Source: Telluria aromaticivorans (GTDB lineage: Bacteria; Pseudomonadota; Gammaproteobacteria; Burkholderiales; Burkholderiaceae_D). Taken from it: a stretch of DNA of 64,000 bases. Positions 8,477-17,632 of the stretch are shown one piece after another. Position numbers and translations under genes: made by a program. The notes beneath the pieces were generated by a model. The model did not search any database and was not told the DNA's origin. It saw nothing but the letters and a program-made list of their open reading frames with translations. Numbering within the stretch: the first letter of the stretch is position 1; each line of letters opens with the position of its first letter. The DNA lies in contig NZ_JABAIV010000001.1 of NCBI RefSeq assembly GCF_013003915.1, positions 558,001-622,000 of the forward strand, read 5' to 3'.

Positions 8477-11400
8477 GCCAAGCCTCCATCCAGCGGCGCG
8501 ACGCGCACGCCGGCCTCGATCCAGTCGGCCAGCGGACCATACAAGTCGCGCGCGACGTGCGGCCAGTCGCCGGCCGCGATCAGGGTCGCGAAATCGGGCC
8601 ACAGGCGCGCCAGGCAGAGTTCATCGACCTCGCCCGACATCTCATAGCTGCCATCGTAGGTAACGCGGGCGTCGCCTTCCTGCAGCAGCGCCAGCGCGGT
8701 CTTGCAGGCCACGCCCAGCGGGCGGTCGAGGTTGGTGCGCCACAGCGCGCCCAGGTCGTGCAGCGTTGCGGCGGCTTCCACCGGATCGAGCGGCGCCATC
8801 GTCAAGACCGCGTCGCGCGCCACCAGGTGGCCGGCGGTCGGCGCGCCGCTTGCTGCGGCAGCGAGCTGGCGCAGCCAGGGGCCGATCAGTTTGTCGCCGC
8901 GCGGGCGCCCTTCGCGGTCCAGCACTTTCGAGGACACCTGCATCAGCCAGGCCGTAGTTTCGCCGTCGGTGCGCAGGCGGTCGATCCAGTCGTCCAATAC
9001 CAGGCCATTGTCCATGGCCAGGCTGACTGCGCGCTTGGGCGCCAGCTGCGGGAAGCGCGCGCCCAGCGCCAGCCAGGCGGTGCGCACCGGCACCAGGCCG
9101 TCGACCAGCTCCTGCTGCCACTGGCGGCCCATCAGGCCGATCGGCAGCACGCCTTCGCGCGCGAGGCGCTCGGCGCGGGTGTGCAGGGCCGAACGCACTT
9201 CGTGCGGCTGTTCCGCCGGGCCGCTGTCGTCCAGCAGGTGGTCTTCGATGAAATAACGCTCCAGCGCGTCGAGCGCGAACGGTTCCTCGTCTTCGCCCAC
9301 CACGGCCGCTTCGCCAAACACCACGCCGAGCCGGCGGCGGAAGAAATAGCGCGCCGGCTGGCGCAAAAAGGCCGCCAGTTCGCCGAGTTTGAGCACGAAG
9401 CCCGGCTCGAGCTCGTAGGGCGGCAGCACTTCGACCAGGGCGGGCGCGCCGTCGTCCAGCCCGTGGGCCGAGCGCCATTCGCCCGCATAGGTCAGCAGGC
9501 CGCCATGCTCGAAATAGCGCCGGCTGAAGGGCTGCAGCGCATGTTCGACCGTACGTTCGGACAAATCGAGGTCCCAGCCATTGACCAGGTAGTCGCGCAG
9601 CTGCGCCACCAGCACCGAGGCCGGCTGCTCGCTGTTGTCGCGCACGTTGCGGCCAACCCAGCTGATATACAGCTTGTCGCGTGCCGACAGCAGCGCTTCC
9701 AGCATCAGGTAGCGGTCGTCGTCGCGGCGCGAGCGGTCGCCAGGGCGCGCCATGCCGGGCAGCGCCAGCAAATCGAAATCGGCCTGGTGGGTGCGGCGCG
9801 GGAAGTCGCCGTCGTTCATGCCGAGCAGGCAGACCACGCGGAAAGGCACGGCCCGCATCGGCATCAAAGTGCAGAAGGTGACGCCGCCCGAAACGAACTG
9901 GTGGTTCAGGGTCGGCTGGTCGAGTTCCGCCAGCCAGGCTTCGCGCATCACGCCAAGGGGCACCGGTTCGTCGAAGCCGGCACTGTCACAGGTCTCGAGC
10001 CAGCATTGCAGCGCGTCGTTCAGCTGCGCCAGCGTGAGGCGGTCGGCTTCGATCCCGGCGTGGAAGAAGGCAGCCAGCAGTGCCCGCGCGGCTTCTCCCC
10101 ATTCATTCGGCGTGCGCGCCTGCACCAGCGCCGCGCGCCAGTCGAGCAGGGTCTCGATGAACTGGGCCAGCGAACCGGCCAGCGCGGCGTCCAGCCCGCC
10201 CACTTCCGCATACGGTTCGATGTCGCCGAAGCTGGCGCCGGCCCCGCTGGCGTAACCCAGCAGCATGCGGCGCACGCCAAAGATCCAGGCATTCTGCTCG
10301 CCCGCCGAGCCCAGGCCAAGGCCGGCGCGGTGCTCGCGGTCCAGGCCCCAGCGCACGCCCGAGCCTTCGATCCAGCGGCCCAGGATCGGCAGGTCGCCGG
10401 ACTCCAGGCCGAAGCGCGCGGCCACTGCCGGCACGTCCAGCAGGTCGCGCACTTCGCTCTGGCGGCAGCGCTGCTGCGGAAGGCGCAACAGCCATTCCAG
10501 GGCCACCAGCAGCGGATTCACGCTGCGGTCGCGCACGTCGCCGATCTCGAACGGGATATGGCGCGGATCGAGGCGGCGGTGCTGGTCGAACACGGCGTGG
10601 ATGGCGGCCGAGAAGGTGTCGATGTCCGGCACCATCACCACGATGTCGCGCGGGCGCAGCGTGGGATCTTTCGCGAACCAGGACAGCAGCTGGTCGTGCA
10701 GCACCTCGACTTCGCGCTGGACGCTGTGGGTGAGGTGGAATTCGATCGACATATCGTCGAAGGGCGGCACATGCGGATGCTCGGACAGCGGCAGCAGGTC
10801 GCGCACCGCCGCCTGCACCTGGGCCAGCAAGGTATGGCCTTCGCCATCGTCGAACAGGTCCACCCGCATATTCTCGTAGCGCGTGCCTTCGCCATTGTCG
10901 AATTCGTCGAGCATGCGCACGAAATCGCGCCCCTGGCGACCCCAGCTCGCCAGCAGCGGATGGGTGTGGGCGTGCAGTTCTTCGAGCGGCACTTCGGCCA
11001 GGTCGATGCCGGAGCGTGGCTGCTGGCGCCGGCGTGCGGCCTTGAGCAGTTCACGCCCTTCGATGATGTCGCCCCAGTAGAAGCGGCAGGGGTTCGGCAC
11101 CGCGAACAGCACTTGCGTGTGGCGCGACAGCGCGGCAATCGCCTGCAGGGTCTGGTAAGGCAGGGTCGACATGCCGAACAGGATCACGCGCCGCGGCAGG
11201 CGCGAAGCAGGCGCGCGGCCCGCCTCGCTGGCGGCCAGGAATTGCGCATGGATGGCGGCGCGGCCCGTGACGCGCTGTTCGGGCGGCAGGCTGGCATGGA
11301 TCTCGCGCCACAGGCAGGCCTGCCATTTCTGGTCGGGGGCCAGGGCAAGCGGCTCGCCCACCGCGCGGCGCAGCACGTCGCGCCCGGCTTCCCAGTCTTC

Positions 11401-11859
11401 GAGCCAGTCGGCGCGGTACACCTGGTAGCCGTCGTAGAGGTCGGCCAGGCGCTCGGCAAGCTGAAGGCGCCGCTCGGGGCAGCCGTCGCCCAGGAATTGC
11501 GCCAGCGGGGTGTAGCTGGCGTCCTGCATCAGGCCGGGGAGCAGGCGCATCAGGCGCCAGGTGAGCGGGTCCTTGTCGAAGGGCGCCCGGGTGGGCACAC
11601 GTTCGCGCCCCAGCATGCAGCGGTAGGCTTCCCACAGGAAGCGCGCCGGCAGTGCCACGCGGGTGGCGGCGCACACGCCCATGTCTTCGGCCATGGCGAT
11701 TTTCAGCCATTCGGCCACGCCGTTCGACTGCACCAGGATGGTCTCCTGTTCGAGCGGTCCCAGCGGGTGGCGCCGCAGCCAGTCGAACATGGCGCTGCGC
11801 AGCAACTCCATCTGGTTGCCGTGCAAAATTAACAAGCCGGGGGTGATCGCGGAGGACAT
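8473..11859 (-). CDS. recC: Exodeoxyribonuclease V subunit gamma, RecC
   Basis: RecC is the inactive-helicase-fold subunit that recognises Chi and splits the strands in RecBCD. The 1128-residue protein opens LLILHGNQMELL and contains LVQSNGVAEWLK, the conserved RecC N-terminal pattern. Later it carries VCLLGMNDGDFPRR, YISWVGRNVRDN and the C-terminal PD-(D/E)xK-like fold region. It is the first gene of the operon; its stop overlaps the recB start by 4 bases. About 90 bases separate its start from the remains of a histidine kinase gene that points the same way. Confidence 0.95.
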   Translation of the reverse strand: MSSAITPGLLILHGNQMELLRSAMFDWLRRHPLGPLEQETILVQSNGVAEWLKIAMAEDMGVCAATRVALPARFLWEAYRCMLGRERVPTRAPFDKDPLTWRLMRLLPGLMQDASYTPLAQFLGDGCPERRLQLAERLADLYDGYQVYRADWLEDWEAGRDVLRRAVGEPLALAPDQKWQACLWREIHASLPPEQRVTGRAAIHAQFLAASEAGRAPASRLPRRVILFGMSTLPYQTLQAIAALSRHTQVLFAVPNPCRFYWGDIIEGRELLKAARRRQQPRSGIDLAEVPLEELHAHTHPLLASWGRQGRDFVRMLDEFDNGEGTRYENMRVDLFDDGEGHTLLAQVQAAVRDLLPLSEHPHVPPFDDMSIEFHLTHSVQREVEVLHDQLLSWFAKDPTLRPRDIVVMVPDIDTFSAAIHAVFDQHRRLDPRHIPFEIGDVRDRSVNPLLVALEWLLRLPQQRCRQSEVRDLLDVPAVAARFGLESGDLPILGRWIEGSGVRWGLDREHRAGLGLGSAGEQNAWIFGVRRMLLGYASGAGASFGDIEPYAEVGGLDAALAGSLAQFIETLLDWRAALVQARTPNEWGEAARALLAAFFHAGIEADRLTLAQLNDALQCWLETCDSAGFDEPVPLGVMREAWLAELDQPTLNHQFVSGGVTFCTLMPMRAVPFRVVCLLGMNDGDFPRRTHQADFDLLALPGMARPGDRSRRDDDRYLMLEALLSARDKLYISWVGRNVRDNSEQPASVLVAQLRDYLVNGWDLDLSERTVEHALQPFSRRYFEHGGLLTYAGEWRSAHGLDDGAPALVEVLPPYELEPGFVLKLGELAAFLRQPARYFFRRRLGVVFGEAAVVGEDEEPFALDALERYFIEDHLLDDSGPAEQPHEVRSALHTRAERLAREGVLPIGLMGRQWQQELVDGLVPVRTAWLALGARFPQLAPKRAVSLAMDNGLVLDDWIDRLRTDGETTAWLMQVSSKVLDREGRPRGDKLIGPWLRQLAAAASGAPTAGHLVARDAVLTMAPLDPVEAAATLHDLGALWRTNLDRPLGVACKTALALLQEGDARVTYDGSYEMSGEVDELCLARLWPDFATLIAAGDWPHVARDLYGPLADWIEAGVRVAPLDGGLA

Positions 11860-11952
11860 CTGTATGGTTGGGCTGCTCAGGTGGCAAGGATACCCCGTTT
11901 GGGGCCTGGGCGGAAGGGCCGCAGGCTGCTGCGGCGCCGCGTCAATACAGGC

Positions 11953-13729
11953 TCAGCGCCTGTCCTCCGCCCTCAAACCGAGCTGTGCCGTGATGTTGCG
12001 CTCGATGCGCACCAGCTTGGCCCGCAGGCGTGCAGAAAGGGCGCGCGCCTGGGCCGGGCGGCCCGACTGGCTTTCCAGTTCCTCGCACACGTCGGCAAAG
12101 GCGCCGACCCCGATCACCCGGGCCGAGGACTTGACCTGGTGCGCCACGGCCGCGGCCGCCGGTCGCTCATCCCGATGATGCTGTTCATCGGGGTGCGGAT
12201 CTCGTGGCTCATGTTCGACAGGAAGTCGCTCTTGGCCTGGTTGGCCGCATCGGCGCGCGCCTTGAGCTCATGCAGCGCGGTGACGTCGGTCGAAATGCAC
12301 AGCACCGCCGGCGCCGCACCTTCGGAATGCAGGGGCACCCGCACGCTCCACAGCTGGCGGTTGCTGCCGTCGGGCAGCGCCTGTTCGACCTGGCTTGCGC
12401 TGCACTGGCCGCTCTCGAGCACCGCGCGGTCGCGCTCCCAGATCTCGTTGGCGCGCACCGCAGGCATGAGCTCGAGGTCGCGCCGGCCGATGACTTCTGG
12501 CGCCGGCAGCCCCACCACCGCCGCGCTCTTCGCGTTCACGTAGTGGAAGCGCCGCTCGGCGTCCTTCAGGTAGACGTAGGCGTCCAGGTTGTCCAGCACC
12601 GAATCGAGCAGCAGGCGCTGGTCGAGCGCCGCGCGGCGCGAACGGTACAAGTTCAGGAACAGGGCGAAGGCCAGCAGCGTGCCGACGAAACCGGAGGCCA
12701 GCGCCAGCAGCGGCAGGTAGCGCTGGTGGCCATCGACCATGGCGTCGCGGGGCGCAGAAAAATGCGCCTTCCAGCGCGTGCCGACGTAGTCGATCTCGAG
12801 CAGGGTCGTGAAATGCCCGGCGGGCGTGGGCTTGCCGCGCACGTCCGGTCCCGCCAGCATCCGGTCTTGCAGATGCAGCGCCAGCGGGGCATCCGCCTGT
12901 CGCTGCCCGGCCTGGCGCGGCCCGGGTTCGCTATACACGCTGAGCTGCACCTGCTGCCCCTCGGCCTGGCCGAGCGCGCGCCGTATCAGCTTCTCGACCG
13001 AAACGCGATGCCGATGCTGCCGAAATAGCGCGTGCGCCGCTCCTCGACCGTGGCCGGCAGCGCGCCGCCCAGGTAGAGCGGCTCGCGCATGCCGAGCACG
13101 ATGCGCGGCTTCGGGTAATCGATCCGGACCGGATGGCCGGAGGCCGCGATCAGGCCGCTGTCACGTGCCTGTGCGACTGTCGCCGCCACCTTCGGGTTTA
13201 TCGCGATGTCGACCCCAAGCCTGGTGACGGGCAGGTTCGGCGGTTCGACCCAGGTGATCACTTCATAGGAGGGACGGCGGCCGGGCGGGCTGATGTCGAA
13301 GCCGGGATTGCCCGCCGGGTCCACGCTGCGGTCGGTGCGTACGCTGGCGACGAAAGCATCGCGCGCCGCATCCGGCACGTGTGCAATGAAGGAGACTGCT
13401 TCGAGCGCCGGGAATTCGCGCGGCAAATCCAGCGTGGCGACATAACGGTGGAAGCGCAAGCGGGTGAGCGGCCCGTCGCCCGCCGTGTGCAGGGCCGCGA
13501 GCCCGCGTACCACCCGCGCATACGAAGCGATGGCCGCGGAGACGCGCTCGCGCGCCAGCTGGGCGACACTGTCGAAGCGGCGCCGCGCGTCATCCTCGAC
13601 CGCCTGGTGCGCGAACTGGTAGAGCAGCAGGCCAACCACGAAGGACAGCACCACCCCGGCCGACCAGGTGGCGGCAAGCGTTGCCCGGCGCGGGCTGGCC
13701 GTGAAACTGCGGGTCGACGATGGATGCAT
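11953..13729 (-). pseudogene. Broken CHASE-PAS hybrid histidine kinase (frameshift plus internal deletion)
   Basis: Three fragments in different frames read as one former membrane sensor kinase. Bases 13729-12986 encode an N-terminal helix and a CHASE domain ending YFGSIGIAF. There a lost base in a T run (near 13000; the intact frame would read [16 protein letters not shown]) moves the gene to the frame of the next fragment. That fragment (to about 12150) has the second membrane helix, a PAS domain ([20 protein letters not shown]) and the H-box [15 protein letters not shown]. Directly after GMS the sequence jumps, out of frame, into an Hpt domain ([16 protein letters not shown]), ending at 11953. 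The rest of HisKA, the whole HATPase domain and any receiver domains are missing. It cannot make an active kinase. The one-base shift could be a sequencing error; the domain loss is not easily explained that way. Confidence 0.85.
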
Positions 13730-13866
13730 GTTCTCCAGGGCCGGCGGATCGGGACGCCCGATATGGCGGGTAGTATAGAGTGGGCATGCCCGCTACATCA
13801 TCACGCTTATCCACCGCAACGGGCGTATTTACCCTACTCATCCATATTAACAAGACCTTGAAGACC

Positions 13867-15912
13867 ATGCTGCATGATCCCGACGACCCGTTCCGCTGGC
13901 TCGAAGACCTCGAGGGCGAGCCTGCCCGCGCCTGGGTCGGCGAACGCAATGCCGCCACCCAAGCCACGCTGGAAGCGCAGCCGGGCTTCGCCGGCCTGCG
14001 CACCCGCTTGACGTCCATCCTCGACTCGGTCGGAAAAATCCCCTACGCGGGCTGCCACGGCAAGCTGCTGTACAACTTCTGGCGCGATGCCAGCCACGTG
14101 CGCGGCATCTGGCGCCGCGCCACGCTGGAGGAATATCGCAAGCCGGAGCCCGCCTGGGAAACCGTGATCGACCTCGACGCTCTCGCGTTGGCGGAAAGCG
14201 AGAACTGGGTCTGGGGTGGCGCCACCTGGATCGAGCCTGGCGCGGCGCGCTGCCTGGTCTCGCTGTCGCGCGGCGGCGGCGATGCGCGCGTGGTGCGCGA
14301 GTTCGACCCGATCGCGAAACGCTTCGTCGACGACGGCTTCGTGCTGGCCGAAGCGAAAAGCGACGTCGCCTGGATCGACCACGACACGCTGTTCGTGGGG
14401 ACCGACTTCGGCCCGGGCTCAATGACCGATTCCGGCTATCCGCGCATCGTCAAGCAGTGGCGGCGCGGCCAGCCCCTGGACGCGGCGCTGACCGTGTTCG
14501 AGGCGCAGGCCAGCGACATGTCGGTTTCTAGCTGGCGCGACCAGACGCCCGGCTTCGAGCGCGAATTCGTCCTGCGCCAGGTCGGCTTCTACAGCAGCGA
14601 ACTGTTCGTGCGCGACGGCGACCGCCTGCGCAAGCTGCCCAAGCCCGACGACGCCAAGGCCTTCGCGGTGCGCAGCCAGGTGGTGGTCGAGCTGCGCTCC
14701 GACTGGGAAGTCGATGGCCGCCATTACCCGCAGGGCGCGCTGCTGGCGGCCGATTTCGATACCTTCCTCGACGGGGTGCCGGCCTTCGAAGTGCTGTTCG
14801 CGCCGACGCCTTCGACTTCGCTCGACGGCGTCACAGTCACGCGCGATGCCCTGCTCCTGACCCTGCTCGACAAGGTGAAGAACCGGATCGTCGAACTGCA
14901 CCTTGAAGATGGCGTGTGGCGCCGGCGCGAGCTCGCCCTGCCCTCGATCGGTGCGCTCGAAGCCTGGGCCTATGACGAGGTCGGGTCGAACCTATACTTC
15001 CTGGCCGTGACCGGCTTCACCGAACCGACCACGCTCTACCTGATGGAAGCCGGCAAGGAGGAAAGCCATGCGCTGCGCGCGCCCCTGAAAGCCATGCCGG
15101 CCTTCTTCGACGCCGCTGGTTTGGCCACCACCCAGTTCGAGGCGCATTCGCCGGACGGAACCCGGGTGCCCTATTTCGTCGTCATGCGGCAGGGCGCGCC
15201 GCTGGACGGCGCCAACCCGACGGTCTTGTACGGCTATGGCGGCTTCGAGGTCTCGCTCAAGCCTGCGTATGGCGCCATCAGCGGCGCCGCCTGGCTCGAG
15301 GCGGGCGGCGTCTACGTGCTGGCGAATATCCGCGGCGGCGGCGAGTTCGGGCCGCGCTGGCACCAGGCGGCGCTGAAAGAGCACCGCCAGCGCCCTTTCG
15401 ACGACTTTATCGCCGTCGCCGACGACCTGGTGCGCCGCAAGCTCACCAGCCCGCCGCACCTGGGCATCATGGGCGGCAGCAATGGCGGCCTGCTGGTCGG
15501 CGCCGTCCTCACCCAGCGCCCCGAGCTGTTCGGCGCCGTGGTCTGCCAGGTGCCGCTGCTCGACATGCGGCGCTACCACCAGCTGCTGGCCGGGGCCTCC
15601 TGGATGGGCGAATACGGCAATCCCGATATTCCTGCAGAATGGGAATGGATCGGCCGCTACTCGCCCTATCACAACCTGCATCCCGGCACCGCCTATCCAC
15701 CCGTGCTGTTCACCAGCTCGACCCGCGACGACCGGGTCCACCCCGGCCATGCGCGCAAGATGGCGGCGCGCATGCTGGAGCTGGGCCAGGAAGTGCTGTA
15801 CTGGGAAAACACCGAGGGCGGCCACGCCGGCGCGGCCGACAATGCGCAAACCGCGCGCATGTGGGCGCTGACCTGGACTTATCTCGCGCTCAAGCTGCGA
15901 CTCGGCCTTTAA
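13867..15912 (+). CDS. Prolyl oligopeptidase family serine peptidase (S9)
   Basis: The ATG at 13867 gives MLHDPDDPFRWLED, a typical start for this family; the frame is open upstream but that part looks unrelated. The 681-residue protein should have an N-terminal beta-propeller (about 70-400) and a C-terminal alpha/beta hydrolase domain. The catalytic triad is visible: Ser538 in GGSNGG, Asp in DDRV at 621-624, and His653 in GGHAG. No signal peptide is seen, so it is probably cytoplasmic. It would hydrolyse short proline-containing peptides; the exact substrate is unknown. Its stop overlaps the convergent luxI stop by 3 to 4 bases. Confidence 0.9.
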   Translation: MLHDPDDPFRWLEDLEGEPARAWVGERNAATQATLEAQPGFAGLRTRLTSILDSVGKIPYAGCHGKLLYNFWRDASHVRGIWRRATLEEYRKPEPAWETVIDLDALALAESENWVWGGATWIEPGAARCLVSLSRGGGDARVVREFDPIAKRFVDDGFVLAEAKSDVAWIDHDTLFVGTDFGPGSMTDSGYPRIVKQWRRGQPLDAALTVFEAQASDMSVSSWRDQTPGFEREFVLRQVGFYSSELFVRDGDRLRKLPKPDDAKAFAVRSQVVVELRSDWEVDGRHYPQGALLAADFDTFLDGVPAFEVLFAPTPSTSLDGVTVTRDALLLTLLDKVKNRIVELHLEDGVWRRRELALPSIGALEAWAYDEVGSNLYFLAVTGFTEPTTLYLMEAGKEESHALRAPLKAMPAFFDAAGLATTQFEAHSPDGTRVPYFVVMRQGAPLDGANPTVLYGYGGFEVSLKPAYGAISGAAWLEAGGVYVLANIRGGGEFGPRWHQAALKEHRQRPFDDFIAVADDLVRRKLTSPPHLGIMGGSNGGLLVGAVLTQRPELFGAVVCQVPLLDMRRYHQLLAGASWMGEYGNPDIPAEWEWIGRYSPYHNLHPGTAYPPVLFTSSTRDDRVHPGHARKMAARMLELGQEVLYWENTEGGHAGAADNAQTARMWALTWTYLALKLRLGL

Positions 15913-16493
15913 GCGACGAGCCGTTTGGCGAACAGTGCATCCCAGGTCGCCTGCACGTCGATGGTCAGCGCCACCGCGGTTTCGACGCCGATGACCTGGG
16001 GCGCCCCGATGCGGCTGAGGACCACACCGGCGCGGCGCGTCAGGCGCTCCATCGCCGTTGTCGTTACGGTCACGTAATGGGTCAGGCCGGTCTCGATGCC
16101 ATAGCGAACAATGGCCTCGAACGACTCCAAGGTCATTTCAGAGAAACCGTAGCGGCTATCCGCGTCGGTCTCGATCGCAAAGCGCGACAGCTCCCAGATG
16201 TGCGGGTCGCTGGGCGCTTCGCGGCCCTCGAGCAGCTGCGGGAAGGAATCCTTGAGCATATAAGGGCCTTCGGTCGGCAGCAGGCGCCAGCAGCCGCGCA
16301 GCACGCCGCCCGGTTCGCGCATCAGCATATAGCCAGGTTCGAGTGCGTCGTAGCCGTCGATCTCCATGCCCGACAGCACCGGCACTTCCCATCCCAGCCT
16401 TCCGCTGAACACCTTGGCGCGCAGCGTGTGCATTTCCCACAGGTCCTTCGATTTGAATTCGCGGCGTGTAGCAATCTTGATCTGCATTGTCAT
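15909..16493 (-). CDS. luxI: Acyl-homoserine-lactone synthase, LuxI family
   Basis: LuxI enzymes make N-acyl-homoserine lactones from S-adenosylmethionine and acyl-ACP. The start at 16493 is chosen because AGGGG lies 6 bases upstream and the product (194 residues) begins MTMQIKIATRREF. Conserved family features are visible: LRAKVF and GW near residues 24-35, EIDGYD, GCWRLLPTEGPYML and WELSRFAIE. The acyl chain made cannot be predicted. The upstream 157 bases carry a lux box and two RsaL-like sites, and a divergent rsaL gene. The gene order luxR, rsaL, luxI matches the Pseudomonas lasR-rsaL-lasI arrangement. Confidence 0.93.
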   Translation of the reverse strand: MTMQIKIATRREFKSKDLWEMHTLRAKVFSGRLGWEVPVLSGMEIDGYDALEPGYMLMREPGGVLRGCWRLLPTEGPYMLKDSFPQLLEGREAPSDPHIWELSRFAIETDADSRYGFSEMTLESFEAIVRYGIETGLTHYVTVTTTAMERLTRRAGVVLSRIGAPQVIGVETAVALTIDVQATWDALFAKRLVA

Positions 16494-16523
16494 GATGAGC
16501 CCCTGTTTGTGGTTGATTAACCC

Positions 16524-16538
16524 TATGCATTGCGCATA
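16524..16538. promoter_or_regulatory. Candidate RsaL operator in the luxI promoter
   Basis: The 15 bases TATGCATTGCGCATA have TATG and CATA ends at the spacing of the RsaL site known from Pseudomonas (TATGnAAnTTnCATA). The inner AA/TT positions match poorly. The site lies 31 bases upstream of the luxI start and between that start and the lux box, where a repressor would cover the transcription start. The assignment is inference from sequence similarity and position. Confidence 0.5.
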
Positions 16539-16567
16539 CAAGGTTCATGCAAAGCGGGCACGACCGG

Positions 16568-16587
16568 AACTAGCAACACTGCTAGGT
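16568..16587. promoter_or_regulatory. Lux box between luxI and rsaL
   Basis: A perfect inverted repeat CTAGCA-N4-TGCTAG (16570-16585) forms the core of a 20-bp element with the CT-N12-AG pattern of LuxR-type binding sites. It is about 77 bases from the luxI start and 64 bases from the rsaL start. One LuxR dimer could therefore activate both divergent genes, as reported for lasI and rsaL. Confidence 0.75.
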
Positions 16588-16612
16588 GGCTCTTTCCATC
16601 GCCAGTGAAATA

Positions 16613-16627
16613 CTTGCATTTTGCATA
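16613..16627. promoter_or_regulatory. Weaker second RsaL-like site, upstream of rsaL
   Basis: CTTGCATTTTGCATA keeps the right half (TTnCATA) of the RsaL consensus, but only two bases of the left TATG. It ends 23 bases before the rsaL start and could allow rsaL to control itself. The match is partial. Confidence 0.3.
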
Positions 16628-16650
16628 GACACCGACGGAAAGGAGACACC

Positions 16651-16923
16651 ATGGGAAGCGAGTTGATGTGCGAAGCACTGGCGGCGGAACTGGAAGCGCA
16701 ACAGGCCGCGCAGTTGTCAGGAACAAGGCAGTCGGCGCCGCATGAACTGCGGCGACTGCGGATCGCCAAGCGCGAAAGCCAGGAGCGTTTTTGGAGCCGT
16801 TTCGGGGTAACACAGTCCAGCGGCAGCCGCTTCGAGACCGGCCTGGCAGTGCCGGCCCCGGTCGCGATCCTGTTGCGCCTTTATGTCAACGGCCGGCTCA
16901 GCGACGGTGATCTTCAGGTGTGA
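16651..16923 (+). CDS. rsaL: RsaL-like quorum-sensing repressor
   Basis: The 90-residue protein starts at the ATG at 16651, after AAAGGAG; an earlier in-frame start lacks such a site. The stretch from ESQERFWSRFGVTQSSGSRF on, then LLRLYVNGRLSD, resembles RsaL of Pseudomonas, a small helix-turn-helix repressor of lasI. That resemblance is from memory of the family and was not searched. RsaL binds the synthase promoter together with the LuxR protein and limits signal production. It is divergent from luxI and convergent with luxR, overlapping the luxR end by 26 bases. An XRE-like regulator of another kind is possible but less likely given this position. Confidence 0.85.
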   Translation: MGSELMCEALAAELEAQQAAQLSGTRQSAPHELRRLRIAKRESQERFWSRFGVTQSSGSRFETGLAVPAPVAILLRLYVNGRLSDGDLQV

Positions 16924-17632
16924 GCAGGCCGCAGGAGATCGCCTTGACCACCGCTTGCTGGCGGGTGTTGACGCCGAATTTCTGGCGCACGTTCGCCAGG
17001 TGAAAATTCACGGTCGCCTCGGAACAGCTGGTGATCCGGGCGACTTCCCACGACGATTTGCCGGCCATGACCCATTGCAGCACCTCGAGCTCGCGCCGGG
17101 TCAGGCGCGGCAGCTCGGGTTCAAGCTTGGCTTCGCGCCAGCGCGCGGACGAGGCGAAGGCATAGTCGCGGATCAGGGACAATGCCGGCAAGGCCTCGGC
17201 CACCGAGCGCACGAAAGGCGCGTCGGGACGCGCGTCCGACGCGAAACTGATGATCCCGACTTCGCCCTGGGGGCCGTGGACCGGCAGCGTGACGCCGCTG
17301 CGGATGCCGTGGGCGCTGGCTTCCTCGTAGAGCGCACCGGGCGCCCCGCTGCCGAAGGTGGCCGGGGCCCAGATCAGGGGCAGCGTACTCGACAGGCAAT
17401 GGCCCACCGTCGGATCGACATACGCAAATCCATTGCTGTCGTAGCGGTCCCGCCATTCTGAAGAATAGTTACTTCGAAGAAAGGCATTTTCGAAACGCAC
17501 GTGTCGCGACGGAACCACACCATACAAGACCTGCTCGAAGCCCTGGTCGCGCGACAAGGCAAACAGGCGTTCCGTCCAATCCTGGTCGGAGGGGGCTTCG
17601 AGCAGCTCGATAAGTAGCGCGGTGTCAATCAT
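16898..17632 (-). CDS. luxR: LuxR family autoinducer-binding transcriptional regulator
   Basis: The 244-residue protein has an N-terminal autoinducer-binding domain with the conserved pattern YSSEWRDRYDSNGFAYVDP, followed by PLIW and GVTLPVHGPQGEVGIISF. Its C-terminal GerE-type helix-turn-helix runs from LTRRELEVLQWV through ATVNFHLANVRQKF. It should bind the lactone made by the adjacent LuxI and activate the lux box at 16568-16587. The start at 17632 has no strong Shine-Dalgarno sequence. The 3' end overlaps rsaL in antisense, so transcription of one could interfere with the other. Confidence 0.92.
   Translation of the reverse strand: MIDTALLIELLEAPSDQDWTERLFALSRDQGFEQVLYGVVPSRHVRFENAFLRSNYSSEWRDRYDSNGFAYVDPTVGHCLSSTLPLIWAPATFGSGAPGALYEEASAHGIRSGVTLPVHGPQGEVGIISFASDARPDAPFVRSVAEALPALSLIRDYAFASSARWREAKLEPELPRLTRRELEVLQWVMAGKSSWEVARITSCSEATVNFHLANVRQKFGVNTRQQAVVKAISCGLLTPEDHRR

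Noticed and set aside
12204-13028. A plus-strand ORF across the broken kinase
   Set aside because: It is antisense to the recognisable CHASE-PAS fragments and has no domain.
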